Notes: a model not told the origin generated them from the sequence alone. Shown: positions 41,781-50,459, numbered from the stretch's first letter. The stretch: 64,000 bases of DNA from Anaerolineaceae bacterium (GCA_002699585.1 PABP01000008.1:62001-126000); one strand, 5' to 3'. Numbers and translations are program-made.

Positions 41781-42269
41781 ATGCAAAAAGCCAAACGCAA
41801 AAATGAATCTCAGCCACTGCGTCGCTACTGGCGGATATTTCTGCCGTTGCTGGTTCTGCTGACGGTCTTTCTGCGCTTCCCACTGCGGATTTTTCTGCGC
41901 GATATGGTTTATACGATCATTATGTATGGCGCTGTTTCCGTGCTATGCGTGATAGTTGCCTTGTGGGTCTATCGTCGCTATGGACGATTGGCGCGGCGTT
42001 TGGTGGCAGTGATTGCCTTGTGTGCGATTTTTTCCGGCTGGCAGGTTTTCGATTTGACAGTTTTGCGCACAAATACACGATCACCAGCATCGGGAATCCC
42101 TATTAATCCATCACACTCACGGTTGATCGGATGGGCATGGTATTATCCGCGCTTCCCAGACTATGAAAGTATTTACTGTCACTCAATTCAGGAACACTAT
42201 TTTGGAATTAGATTGATTGCGATTGCTTACAGCATTGAGCATAAGCCTTGGTTCGCCTGTGGTGGCTGA
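41781..42269 (+). CDS. Hypothetical membrane-anchored protein (162 aa)
   Basis: A basic N-terminus (KAKRKNESQPLRRYWR) precedes two or three hydrophobic segments (IFLPLLVLLTVFLRFPLRIF, VYTIIMYGAVSVLCVIVALWV, LVAVIALCAIFSGW), then a soluble C-terminal part of about 60 residues containing SIYCHSIQEHYFGIR. No family is recognised. TAGGAG upstream of the ATG and a compact position after murQ suggest that it is transcribed from the murQ side. Function unknown. Confidence 0.65.
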   Translation: MQKAKRKNESQPLRRYWRIFLPLLVLLTVFLRFPLRIFLRDMVYTIIMYGAVSVLCVIVALWVYRRYGRLARRLVAVIALCAIFSGWQVFDLTVLRTNTRSPASGIPINPSHSRLIGWAWYYPRFPDYESIYCHSIQEHYFGIRLIAIAYSIEHKPWFACGG

Positions 42270-42378
42270 GCCAATGTGTTAAATATGTGTTATCTCCGTT
42301 GAGTTTTACGCTGTGAGGCTGCCTGCTGCCGTATAGTAGGGTAGCAACTATAAATAACATCGCAGCGAGCAATGCATC

Positions 42379-43563
42379 ATGGCAAAAATCCTCTTCTTCA
42401 ACGTTCCGGCGCATGGACATGTGAACGCCACTTTTCCCCTCGTCCGTGAGCTGGTCGAGCGCGGGCACGAAGTCCGCTATTATTGTAGCGACGAATTCCA
42501 GGCGAGTATCGAGCGCAGCGGGGCGACCTTCTGTGCTTATCCGATTTCTGCGCCGGATGCCGCCGAGGTCGTTAATGGCATATCGAGTAATTTATCGAGT
42601 TTGGTGCGGCTGCTACTGGAAATGTCCGAAGTATTGGTGCCGTTTGCCATAGAAGAAATCGAGCGCGAACAGCCGGACCTGGTGATGTATGATGCCATTA
42701 CGCTGTGGGGCAAGATCGCCGCGCGTGCCACAAAATCGCGGGATGTGGTGCTGTTTACGATCATGGCCTTCAACAATTTGTGGGTGCTGGGAATGCGGCG
42801 TGTGCTGGAATTCGCCCGTATGGCCATTCCAGAGTTTCCGCGCATCGTCTGGTTGCGTCGTAAAATCGATCGCAAATATGGCCCGGAGGCACTCGGCAAG
42901 CAGTTCTTCCCGGTCAAAGGCCAGACCAACATTGTGTTTCTGCCGCGTATCTTCCAGCCGGAAAATCGCTTTGTTGATGACAGCTTCATCTTTGTGGGAC
43001 CCTCAATTGACCCATCATCGCGGCCAGAGCAGGACTGGCAACCTCTGGAAACCGAATTGCCGCAGGTGTATATCTCGTTAGGGACGATCCACAATGCCAA
43101 CACCGATTTTTACCGGACGGCTTTTGCCGCCTTTGGCGATTACCCGTCGCAGTTCGTCCTGTCGGTTGGCCCCAAGACGGACATCAGCCAGCTAGAGCCG
43201 ATACCCGATAATTTTCTGGTCAAAAACAGCGTGCCGCAACTGCGCGTTTTGCAGGATGTGGATGCGTTCATCACGCATGGCGGCATGAACAGTATGCAAG
43301 AGGGCCTGTACTACGGCGTGCCGCAAGTGGTTGTTCCGCAGCAGATGGAGCAGTTGGTCAATGCGCTGCGTATTGATGACCTGGGGGCGGGCATCTGGCT
43401 GGATGTCGATGCGGGCATCACCCCGGACATGCTGTGTGACGCACTGGATCGTGTGCTGAATGAAGCGCACTTCTGGACGAAAGCGCAGGAGGTCAGCATC
43501 CAGTCGCAGACAGCAGGGGGCTACAAAGGTGCTGCCGATGCCATCGAATCGCTGGTTAATTAA
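42379..43563 (+). CDS. MGT-family glycosyltransferase (UDP-glycosyltransferase fold), copy 1
   Basis: A 394-residue GT1-type enzyme related to macrolide and flavonoid glycosyltransferases such as YjiC. The N-terminal acceptor domain starts KILFFNVPAHGHVNATFPLV; the donor-binding C-terminal motif is ITHGGMNSMQEGLYYGVPQVVVPQQMEQ, in parts, with QVYISLGTI at the interdomain hinge. It should transfer a hexose from a nucleotide sugar to a small lipophilic acceptor. The following gene is a diverged twin. No acceptor-producing gene is adjacent, so substrate is open; glycolipid synthesis is possible. Confidence 0.9.
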   Translation: MAKILFFNVPAHGHVNATFPLVRELVERGHEVRYYCSDEFQASIERSGATFCAYPISAPDAAEVVNGISSNLSSLVRLLLEMSEVLVPFAIEEIEREQPDLVMYDAITLWGKIAARATKSRDVVLFTIMAFNNLWVLGMRRVLEFARMAIPEFPRIVWLRRKIDRKYGPEALGKQFFPVKGQTNIVFLPRIFQPENRFVDDSFIFVGPSIDPSSRPEQDWQPLETELPQVYISLGTIHNANTDFYRTAFAAFGDYPSQFVLSVGPKTDISQLEPIPDNFLVKNSVPQLRVLQDVDAFITHGGMNSMQEGLYYGVPQVVVPQQMEQLVNALRIDDLGAGIWLDVDAGITPDMLCDALDRVLNEAHFWTKAQEVSIQSQTAGGYKGAADAIESLVN

Positions 43564-43568
43564 CGTAA

Positions 43569-43588
43569 AGCAAAATATAAATTTTGCT
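43569..43588. promoter_or_regulatory. AT-rich hairpin between the two glycosyltransferase genes
   Basis: AGCAAAAT-ATAA-ATTTTGCT is a perfect 8-bp stem with a 4-nt loop. A TATACT box follows at 43604, so the second gene may have its own promoter, with the dyad as an operator or weak terminator. Confidence 0.4.
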
Positions 43589-43643
43589 AGCCTAAAAATA
43601 TGATATACTGGCTCTATCTTCGGAAATGATGGAGCCTTGCGCT

Positions 43644-44897
43644 ATGGCTAAAATTCTCTACTTCAATATCCCTGGCTACGGCCACGTCAATGCCACGCTT
43701 CCAGTCGTCGCGGAACTCACGCGGCGTGGCCATGAGGTCATCTACTACTGCGGCACCGATTTCCAGGGGGCGATTGAAAGCGCCGGGGGGATCTTCCGAC
43801 CGTATCCGATTGCCGACCTCGACTCGCGTATGATCGTGCGCATATCCAGGCATCTAGCGAATGTCTCGTCATATCTGCTGAAATCCGCGCGTACATTGGC
43901 GCCGTTTGCGATTGCAGAAATTGAGCGCGAACAGCCCGACCTGGTCATGTACGATGCTGTTACCATCTGGGGACGGATCGCTGCGGCTGTCACGGGAACG
44001 CCGAGTATCGCCAGCTATACGGTGATGGTCAATGAGGGCCGCAAAATTGAGATTGGCTGCCGCAAGATGGCGGTTTTCGCTGCCACCGCGATCCCCAAAT
44101 TGCCCGGGTTGGCTATCCATCGCCGCGCGTTGATCAAAGCCTATGGGGAAGACATCATGCATGCGCCGCTGTTCCCCAGCAAAGCCCAGAAGAACATCGA
44201 ATTTATCTTGCCCAGCTTTCAGCCAGAGTCGCAGTTTGTCGATGACAGCTTTGTGCAGGTTGGCCCGTCAATTGATCCGGCGCTGCGGCAGGAAGCACCC
44301 TGGCAACCGCTGGATACGGCCTTATCCCAGGTGTTGATTTCACTGGGTACGGTCAACAATCGCAACACGCATTTTTACCGTACCGCCTTCGCTGCCTTTG
44401 CTGATTATCCGGCACAGTTCATTTTGTCGGCGGGTAAGCTCGTCGATATGGATCAGATCGGCGCGGTGCCGGGGAATTTCCTGGTCAAGGAGAGCGTGCC
44501 GCAGTTGCAGGTCTTGCAGCAGTCGGCGGCTTTCATCACACATGGCGGCATGAACAGCGTACAGGAGGGCTTGTATTACGGTGTGCCGCTGGTGGTCGTT
44601 CCGCAGCAGATGGAGCAGTTCATCAATGGCAAACGTGTTGCTGAACTGGGTGCGGGCGTTCTGTTGGATAAGGGCGATGGTCTTACGCCGGAACAGCTAC
44701 GGTCAGCGCTCGACACCGTGCTGACGATGCCCAGCTACACACAGGCAGCCCGGGCACTTGGTCAGGAAGGGCAGGCTGCTGGCGGCTATGTCCGCGCTGC
44801 TGATGAAATTGAGGCGTTTCTTGGCAGGGTGTCAAAGCAATTCATCGAAGAGCATGCAGGGAAAATCCGAGTGCTGAGTGGGTATTTGCTTGATTAA
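43644..44897 (+). CDS. MGT-family glycosyltransferase, copy 2
   Basis: Paralogue of the upstream enzyme, with KILYFNIPGYGHVNATLPVV at the N-terminus, ITHGGMNSVQEGLYYGVPLVVV and PQQMEQFIN in the donor domain and the same domain lengths, plus a C-terminal extension of about 25 residues. TGGAG lies 9 nt upstream of the ATG at 43644; an ATG six codons earlier is less supported. Its stop overlaps the convergent lyase gene by 4 bp. Copy number two suggests either two acceptors or sequential glycosylation. Confidence 0.9.
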   Translation: MAKILYFNIPGYGHVNATLPVVAELTRRGHEVIYYCGTDFQGAIESAGGIFRPYPIADLDSRMIVRISRHLANVSSYLLKSARTLAPFAIAEIEREQPDLVMYDAVTIWGRIAAAVTGTPSIASYTVMVNEGRKIEIGCRKMAVFAATAIPKLPGLAIHRRALIKAYGEDIMHAPLFPSKAQKNIEFILPSFQPESQFVDDSFVQVGPSIDPALRQEAPWQPLDTALSQVLISLGTVNNRNTHFYRTAFAAFADYPAQFILSAGKLVDMDQIGAVPGNFLVKESVPQLQVLQQSAAFITHGGMNSVQEGLYYGVPLVVVPQQMEQFINGKRVAELGAGVLLDKGDGLTPEQLRSALDTVLTMPSYTQAARALGQEGQAAGGYVRAADEIEAFLGRVSKQFIEEHAGKIRVLSGYLLD

Positions 44898-45667
44898 TCG
44901 TTTCCAAAGGCACTTTTAGCCATGCCCGTGAGCAGGCCCATCAGCGTGCGATAGGGTGATGGGCCATAGCTGATACGAGCGACGCCCAATTGAGCCAACT
45001 GCTTGTTGTCGGTATCGTCCATCAGGTTCATGATATTCACGGGCAGGGGAGAATCCGCGCACAGTCGCGCGATGTCGTCGGCAACTTTTAGCCCAGGGGC
45101 GAAGAACCCGCTCGCGCCAGCCTCGGCAAATGCCTGGGCGCGTTCGATGGCGTGACTGAGATGGGCCGACGTGCGCTCGGCGGGAGGTGTTTGCAGGTAA
45201 ATGTCGGTGCGGGCATTGATGAACAGCGGCACACTAGCATCATCGGCGGCTTTACGGGCGGCCTGAATCCGTGCAGCCTGCAATTCAAGCGGGTGTAGAC
45301 CGTCTCCATTGACCACCTGATCCTCAAAGTTGATACCGACTGCGCCAGTTTCGATGACACTGGCGACGTTAGCGTATACGGCGTCGGGCTCGACAGCATA
45401 GGCGCCTTCAAAATCGAGCGACACGGGCACATCAACGGCCTCAGCGATGCGCCGAATATTATTGAGCGCGAAATTCAGTGGGACGGTTTCGCCATCTGCA
45501 AAGCCATTGGCTTCCGCGACCGAGGCGCTGCCCGTTGCCAGTGCTTTGGCTCCGGCAGCAGCTACCGCCTTCGCGCTGCCAACATCCCAGACATTGAACA
45601 ACAGCAGCGGATCACCTTTGACATGGAGACTGGCGAACAATTTGGCTTTTTCGGTTTGGGTGGGCAT
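44894..45667 (-). CDS. Isocitrate lyase / PEP mutase family protein
   Basis: A 257-residue TIM-barrel protein of the PEP-mutase/isocitrate-lyase superfamily. It starts LLLFNVWDVGSAKAVAAAGA and has LATGSASVAEANGFADGE, VSLDFEGAY (Asp for metal) and GINFEDQVV (Glu/Asp pair). The catalytic Cys motif of true isocitrate lyases is absent, so it is more like methylisocitrate-type or oxaloacetate-hydrolase-like relatives; many orphan members are annotated no further. The ATG at 45667 has AAGGACAC upstream; a start 11 codons earlier is possible. It is divergent from the TetR gene. Confidence 0.85.
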   Translation of the reverse strand: MPTQTEKAKLFASLHVKGDPLLLFNVWDVGSAKAVAAAGAKALATGSASVAEANGFADGETVPLNFALNNIRRIAEAVDVPVSLDFEGAYAVEPDAVYANVASVIETGAVGINFEDQVVNGDGLHPLELQAARIQAARKAADDASVPLFINARTDIYLQTPPAERTSAHLSHAIERAQAFAEAGASGFFAPGLKVADDIARLCADSPLPVNIMNLMDDTDNKQLAQLGVARISYGPSPYRTLMGLLTGMAKSAFGND

Positions 45668-45804
45668 GGCTGTGTCCTTGCGTGTGACGACTTTGCACAT
45701 ATCGTAACAGGAAACCTAGCGATTTCCTCCTGATTCTTGCATTCACAGTTGGGCTTTTGCTGAATGTTGACTTAGAGCCATGCCACTTCGGCGGGCGGCT
45801 GTGC

Positions 45805-45828
45805 TATACTGTGAACCGACCAGTCAGT
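45805..45828 (+). promoter_or_regulatory. -10 box and TetR-type operator ahead of the men operon
   Basis: TATACT (45805-45810) is followed by ACCGACCAGTCAGT (45815-45828), an imperfect palindrome with 10 of 14 symmetric positions and the ACnGACnnGTCnGT form of many TetR-family sites. It lies 22 bp before the TetR start, so autoregulation of the tetR-men transcript is likely. Confidence 0.65.
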
Positions 45829-45849
45829 CTAGTTGTGAAGAACTGCACA

Positions 45850-46476
45850 ATGCCCCCAGAAACCGATCATCCGGCGGAAGCCGACAAACCGCAAAAAACC
45901 CGCGAGCGCATCCTTGACGCGGCGCTCGATGTGTTCAGCCGCAAGGGTTATTACGATACGCGCATGGACGAAATTGTCGAGGAATCCCATGCGTCCAAAG
46001 GTTCGATCTACTTCCATTTTCCGAATAAAGAGAAGCTCTTCATGGCGCTGGTGGAAAAATTCGCCACGCTATTAGAGCGTAACGTCACGGAAGCCATTGC
46101 CCAGGAGCCGCAGGGCATGGCGCGGGTACAGATCGCGCTGCAATCGGTACTGGAGACGTTCGGTAAGTATCGTCGACCCGCTAAGATTCTGCTGGTGCAG
46201 GCGGTGGGGTTAGGCAGTGTCTTCGAAAAGACGCGCATGCAGATGACCGACCGCTTCGCTGACCTCATCAAGACCTATCTGGATGAAGCGATTGAAGTCG
46301 GTGAAATCGAGCCTGTCGATACGGCGGTTGTGGCCCACGCCTGGATGGGTGCGATTTACAACGTGGTCATTCAGTGGGTGTATACCGGCGATCCTGACCC
46401 GCAGCGCATTATGGATACATTGTTGCCGCTGCTGCTGAACAGCGTGCAGTTCCATGTTGTGCGCGAGGATGCCTGA
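45850..46476 (+). CDS. TetR-family regulator heading the menaquinone operon
   Basis: A 208-residue repressor. The helix-turn-helix is KTRERILDAALDVFSRKGYY followed by DTRMDEIVEESHASKGSIYFHF and PNKEKLFMALV. The ligand-binding domain is of the plain TetR_C type. The stop overlaps the menF start (TGATG), so regulator and men genes share a transcript. An operator-like palindrome lies upstream. A quinone, fatty acid or redox-related ligand would make sense, but this is inference. The ATG at 45850 is chosen because the upstream in-frame region includes the promoter and operator. Confidence 0.88.
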   Translation: MPPETDHPAEADKPQKTRERILDAALDVFSRKGYYDTRMDEIVEESHASKGSIYFHFPNKEKLFMALVEKFATLLERNVTEAIAQEPQGMARVQIALQSVLETFGKYRRPAKILLVQAVGLGSVFEKTRMQMTDRFADLIKTYLDEAIEVGEIEPVDTAVVAHAWMGAIYNVVIQWVYTGDPDPQRIMDTLLPLLLNSVQFHVVREDA

Positions 46477-47894
46477 TGGACGAGTTCGCATCAGAGCATA
46501 TGCCGACCGTTCAGGAGCAGTATGGTCGCCTGGTGAGCGTCAGCCTGCCAGCGGAGGGCATCGACCCGATGGCAGCACTGGCCTGGGCACAGGGTCAGCC
46601 GCGTTTTTTCTGGTCCAGCCAGCGCGATGACCTGACACTGGTGGGCATCGGCAGCGCGGTGGAACTGGTAGCTTATGGCGAAGCGCGTTTTGAAGCGATT
46701 CAGCGACAGGCGGCAGATCTATTTGATGGGGCGGTGCTGGTCGGGGAAGGGCAGGCGCAAGCAGGGCCGAGGCTCTTTGGTGGCTTCGCTTTCCGGGATG
46801 ATGCCGTGCCCGACGAAGCCTGGTCGGACTTTCCACCGGCGCATTTTGTGCTGCCGCATTACCAACTCAGCCATAGTTCTGTGGGAACCTGGCTGACGCT
46901 CAATGCTCATATTCCCGCCGATGAAGATCCGGCTTCGCTGACGGGTGATTTGCACGATGCCTTGCATGAGCGCATCAGCGAGCTACAGCAGGTGGCGATG
47001 CCTGTGCTGTCGATGCCTGCGCCGGACGCTTTGACGTATCCCATGAGCTATGACGCCTGGGAAACCATGCTTAATGACGCCGTTGGCCGCATTCGGGCGG
47101 GGGAACTCAAGAAGGTTGTGCTCAGCCGGGTGGCTGAGGCGCGTTATCGTGACCCCGTGCATATCGAAGCGGCGCTGGCCTATCTGGCGGATGCTTACGC
47201 CGACTGCTACCGCTTCATGTTTGAGCCGCGTCCGCAGCGAGCCTTTTATGGGGCCACACCGGAACTGCTTGCAAAGGCCGAGGGCGACCGGGTGCGTTCG
47301 ATGGCTTTAGCTGGCAGCATGAAACGCGGTGACACGCCCGAATCCGATGCCGAGTTTGGGCAGGCACTGCTCGATAGCAAGAAGGATCGCCATGAGCACC
47401 AGCTCGTCGCTGATCGGCTGCGCGACCGTCTTAAGCCCCTGACTAGCGAGTTGACCATCGGCCAAACGGGCTTGCTCAAGCTGTCCAATATTCAGCATAT
47501 TTATACGCCTGTGTCGGGCACGCTCAAGCAGCCGAAAGGTATTTTGCCATTGGTCGAGGCCCTGCATCCGACACCTGCGCTGGGCGGTGAACCGCGTGAT
47601 ATCGCGCTGCCGCTGATTAGTGAATTGGAACCTGTTCCGCGCGGGTGGTATGCGGCCCCGGTCGGCTGGATTGACCATCGGCTGGATGGGCAGTTCTCGG
47701 TGGCGATTCGCAGTGCGGTCGCTCAGAAAAATCGGGTGTGGATGTATGCCGGGGCGGGTATCGTGGCCGATAGCGAGCCGTCCAAAGAGTGGGACGAAAC
47801 GGCGCTTAAATTTACTCCGATGCTAAAAGCTCATAATGCAGTGCTGAGTGCTGAAAAATCTAACCACAAAGACACAGAGAACACAGAGAGATAA
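46476..47894 (+). CDS. menF: Isochorismate synthase MenF
   Basis: Converts chorismate to isochorismate, the entry of menaquinone synthesis. The anthranilate-synthase-like core shows KKVVLSRVAEARYRDPV, YGATPELLAKAEGDRVRSMALAGS, in parts, DRHEHQLVAD, and HPTPALGGEPRD with GWYAAPVGWIDH near the end. The Mg2+ and Lys residues of the family lie in these motifs. The last 14 residues (AEKSNHKDTENTER) come from the left inverted repeat of a small inserted element, which supplies the stop codon, so the C-terminus differs from the ancestral one. Start: TGATG overlap with tetR. Confidence 0.93.
   Translation: MDEFASEHMPTVQEQYGRLVSVSLPAEGIDPMAALAWAQGQPRFFWSSQRDDLTLVGIGSAVELVAYGEARFEAIQRQAADLFDGAVLVGEGQAQAGPRLFGGFAFRDDAVPDEAWSDFPPAHFVLPHYQLSHSSVGTWLTLNAHIPADEDPASLTGDLHDALHERISELQQVAMPVLSMPAPDALTYPMSYDAWETMLNDAVGRIRAGELKKVVLSRVAEARYRDPVHIEAALAYLADAYADCYRFMFEPRPQRAFYGATPELLAKAEGDRVRSMALAGSMKRGDTPESDAEFGQALLDSKKDRHEHQLVADRLRDRLKPLTSELTIGQTGLLKLSNIQHIYTPVSGTLKQPKGILPLVEALHPTPALGGEPRDIALPLISELEPVPRGWYAAPVGWIDHRLDGQFSVAIRSAVAQKNRVWMYAGAGIVADSEPSKEWDETALKFTPMLKAHNAVLSAEKSNHKDTENTER
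47860..47890 (+). repeat. Left inverted repeat of the GxxExxY element
   Basis: CTAACCACAAAGACACAGAG and 11 more bases match the reverse complement of 48287-48317 at 26 of 31 positions. It lies inside the end of the menF reading frame. Confidence 0.9.
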
Positions 47895-48278
47895 ATGCAA
47901 GAGTTAGATGCGCGGACGAACGATTTGTCCTACGAGATTATTGGTGCGGCGATTGAGGTGCATCGTGTTTTGGGGCCTGGATTGCTGGAAAGCATCTATG
48001 AAAGTGCGCTCTGTGTTGAATTGGAGCATCGACAGATACCTTATGAATGCCAAAAGGAAGTCAGCGTTCTGTATAAGAATCAACATGTGGGTGTGAATCG
48101 GTTGGATTTGCTGGTAGCAGATCGTGTGATTGTCGAACTGAAAGCAGTAGAAAGACTGGAACCTGTGCATTCGGCACAGCTTATGACGTATATGAAAATC
48201 ACCAACAAACGACTGGGATTGCTCATTAATTTCAATGTGCGCATTCTGAAAGATGGTATCAAGCGAATCATCCTTTGA
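47895..48278 (+). CDS. GxxExxY protein
   Basis: A 127-residue protein of the GxxExxY family: NDLSYEIIGAAIEVHRVLGPGLLESIYESAL, in parts, gives the name motif G-L-L-E-S-I-Y, and LDLLVADRVIVELKAVERL shows the nuclease-like D-x-n-E-x-K pattern of the PD-(D/E)XK fold. Family members are scattered and often single, and are sometimes inserted near rRNA or between genes. The ATG follows the menF stop immediately (TAAATG). It is translated within the men transcript but probably is cargo of the inverted-repeat cassette and not a quinone enzyme. Confidence 0.88.
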   Translation: MQELDARTNDLSYEIIGAAIEVHRVLGPGLLESIYESALCVELEHRQIPYECQKEVSVLYKNQHVGVNRLDLLVADRVIVELKAVERLEPVHSAQLMTYMKITNKRLGLLINFNVRILKDGIKRIIL

Positions 48279-48286
48279 ATCTTCTT

Positions 48287-48317
48287 TTCTTTGCGTTCTT
48301 TGAGTCTTTGTGGTTAG
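48287..48317 (-). repeat. Right inverted repeat of the GxxExxY element
   Basis: Reverse complement begins CTAACCACAAAGACTCAAAG and matches the repeat at 47860-47890 with five differences. Its end overlaps the menD ribosome-binding site (AGGAA at 48316-48320). Confidence 0.9.
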
Positions 48318-48326
48318 GAAATCGCT

Positions 48327-50072
48327 TTGAACCGAAACACATTTTATGCCACCACTTTTGTCGATGAACTGGCCCGCGCCGGATTGCACCATGTCTGCGC
48401 GGCACCTGGATCACGACATACACCGCTGATGCTGGCCTTCGCTAAGGACGAGCGCTTCAAAGTATGGCCGCACCTGGATGAACGCAGCGCCTCGTTTTTT
48501 GCGCTGGGGCTGGCCCGTGCTCTCGATGAACCCGTCGCGCTGATCTGCACATCGGGCACGGCAGGGGCGAACATGTACCCGGCGATCATCGAAGCGCACC
48601 AGTCACGGATTCCGCTGCTGGTGATTACCGCCGACCGTCCGCCGGAACTGCGCCACAGTGGGGCCAACCAGACCATCGACCAGATCAAGATGTTTGGCGA
48701 CTTTGTGCTGTGGTTCGTGGATGCCGCCTTGCCAGAGAGCAACCCGCCTACGGTCGCTATTCGTAATCTGCGCACCCTAGCGGATCGGGCGCTGGCGAAA
48801 GCCAAAGGCCTGCGCAAAGGCGTCGTCCATATCAATATGCCATTCCGCAAGCCGCTGGAGCCGACTGAGGTCGAGGGGGATATTTTTGATGCTTCGAGTG
48901 GGGCAGAAAACGATAAAAGTGTCCCAAGAACACAAATGTATTCATCATACATATTCAAAGAATATGGTGAAGAAATTGGCCATGAGCTTTACAAGATAGA
49001 AGAAGGACTAATCATTTGTGGACCTACCTTGACAGAAAAAGAAGTCGTTGCTGTTCAGAGCTTGGCATCGGCACTTGAATATCCCATTGTTGTGGATGCA
49101 TTGTCAGGTGCGAGATTTGAGAATCATAGATTAGATCGTCTGGTAGGTTCGTCTGAACTAATGCTTGATGCCATCAATTACACATCAAAAGTAATACTGC
49201 GCTTTGGCAGTATGCCTCTATCAAAGAAACTGAATGATTATGTCGTCAAGCTAAATCCATCCCGGTATATTGCTGTATCTAGTGATGACACATGGTCTGA
49301 TGATGCGCATCTAATAACAGATTTTATCCCTTCTAACATAGAGCCTTTCTGCTATGAACTCATGCCTTTTGTGCTGTCCTCATCTCATGATCTATGGTGG
49401 TTAGAAGGTTGGCAATCCGTTGAGTACATAGCTTGGGAAACCATCGACCATGAAATGGCCAACGGAGCCTATTTCGATGGGGGCGTGGTCTACGATGTGG
49501 TTGATCTGATACCGGATGGCAGCACGCTCTTCGCTGGGAACAGCCTGCCTGTTCGGCATCTGGACCAGTTCGGCAAGCCGCAGGACAAGCGCATCTATAC
49601 CTATGCCAATCGGGGCGCGTCGGGCATTGATGGCAATATCAGCACAGCCCTCGGCGCTGGGGCCGCGCGACCGGATGCGCCCTTAGTGTCCATTCTGGGT
49701 GACATCACGTTTTATCACGATATGAACGGCTTGCTGGCGGTGCATCGCTGCGGTGTGCCAGTGACCATCGTGCTGCTGAACAACGATGGCGGCGGTATTT
49801 TCCAGCGCTTGCCCATCAACCAGTTCGACCCGGAATTCACCGAGTGGTTCGTCACGCCACATGGGCTGGATTACAGTCACGCGGCCAAGATGTACGGCCT
49901 GGAGTGGGTCAGTGTGCAGGGGCGCGAAGAATTCCGGCAGGCGTTTAGTGCGAGCGTGACCGGACGCACCAGCACGATTATCGAGTTCCGTAGCGATGCC
50001 AAAACGGATCTGGCACGGCGCAATGAAATCGTCGCGGCGGTCCATGCACGATTGAAAGAACTGGACCTATAA
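48327..50072 (+). CDS. menD: SEPHCHC synthase MenD
   Basis: A 581-residue thiamine-diphosphate enzyme that joins 2-oxoglutarate to isochorismate. The N-terminal domain opens TFYATTFVDELARAGLHHV with APGSRHTPLMLAFA; the ThDP motif at the C-terminus is SILGDITFYHDMNGLLAVHR followed by LLNNDGGGIF. TTG start at 48327 with AGGAA 6 nt upstream. The middle section, about 48890-49440 (residues 188-372, the central domain), is much more AT-rich than both flanks: 21 of 60 bases are G or C in 48961-49020 against 39 of 60 in 48601-48660. This suggests recombination with a foreign menD segment. Catalytic domains are in the native-composition parts. Confidence 0.93.
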   Translation: MNRNTFYATTFVDELARAGLHHVCAAPGSRHTPLMLAFAKDERFKVWPHLDERSASFFALGLARALDEPVALICTSGTAGANMYPAIIEAHQSRIPLLVITADRPPELRHSGANQTIDQIKMFGDFVLWFVDAALPESNPPTVAIRNLRTLADRALAKAKGLRKGVVHINMPFRKPLEPTEVEGDIFDASSGAENDKSVPRTQMYSSYIFKEYGEEIGHELYKIEEGLIICGPTLTEKEVVAVQSLASALEYPIVVDALSGARFENHRLDRLVGSSELMLDAINYTSKVILRFGSMPLSKKLNDYVVKLNPSRYIAVSSDDTWSDDAHLITDFIPSNIEPFCYELMPFVLSSSHDLWWLEGWQSVEYIAWETIDHEMANGAYFDGGVVYDVVDLIPDGSTLFAGNSLPVRHLDQFGKPQDKRIYTYANRGASGIDGNISTALGAGAARPDAPLVSILGDITFYHDMNGLLAVHRCGVPVTIVLLNNDGGGIFQRLPINQFDPEFTEWFVTPHGLDYSHAAKMYGLEWVSVQGREEFRQAFSASVTGRTSTIIEFRSDAKTDLARRNEIVAAVHARLKELDL

Positions 50073-50081
50073 GGAGACATC

Positions 50082-50459
50082 ATGCGCTTACGACTCGAAT
50101 TGTTCGTGAAATCAGTACCGGAATCAGCGGATTTCTATACGCGGGTGCTGGGCTTCGAGACGGTCAGCTATCAGCCGGATAACTATTCGGTGTTCAGACT
50201 GGGCGAGATTCAGATTGCCCTGCAAGATCGGGCACAACTGCCGGATGATCATCCGCTGAAGCCACAGCATGATGAGCGTTCCGGGCTGGCTGTAGAAATC
50301 GTGCTGGAAGTCGATGACCTGGATGCTACCTATGCGCGCGTCCAGAATGCAAACTGGCCGATTGCGGACGAACTCGGCAAGCGGCCCTGGGGCACGCGCG
50401 ATTTCCGCGTGATCGACCCCAATGGATTGTATATTCGCGTCAATGAGTTGACGCAATAA
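50082..50459 (+). CDS. VOC-family (glyoxalase-fold) protein inside the men operon
   Basis: A 125-residue single VOC module: LELFVKSVPESADFYTRVLGFE, in parts, ALQDRAQLPDD and VIDPNGLYIRVNEL. Metal-ligand positions seem to be a Glu/His set, but cannot be assigned confidently. AAGGAG lies 5-6 nt before the ATG and the gene starts 9 bp after menD, so it is translated with the men genes. It might act on a quinone intermediate or on a toxic by-product, which is inference; VOC proteins are catalytically diverse. Confidence 0.85.
   Translation: MRLRLELFVKSVPESADFYTRVLGFETVSYQPDNYSVFRLGEIQIALQDRAQLPDDHPLKPQHDERSGLAVEIVLEVDDLDATYARVQNANWPIADELGKRPWGTRDFRVIDPNGLYIRVNELTQ

Larger units (their letters stand above)
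47860..48317 (+). mobile_element. GxxExxY gene cassette bounded by 31-bp inverted repeats
   Basis: About 458 bp inserted between menF and menD. The inverted repeats at both ends match in 26 of 31 positions, and the single gene inside fills the rest. The left repeat rewrote the menF C-terminus and the right repeat supplies the AGGAA ribosome-binding site of menD, so the cassette is integrated into the operon without breaking it. No transposase is encoded, and no target-site duplication could be found by eye. It could be a non-autonomous mobile unit; I do not know of a demonstrated transposition mechanism. Confidence 0.7.
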
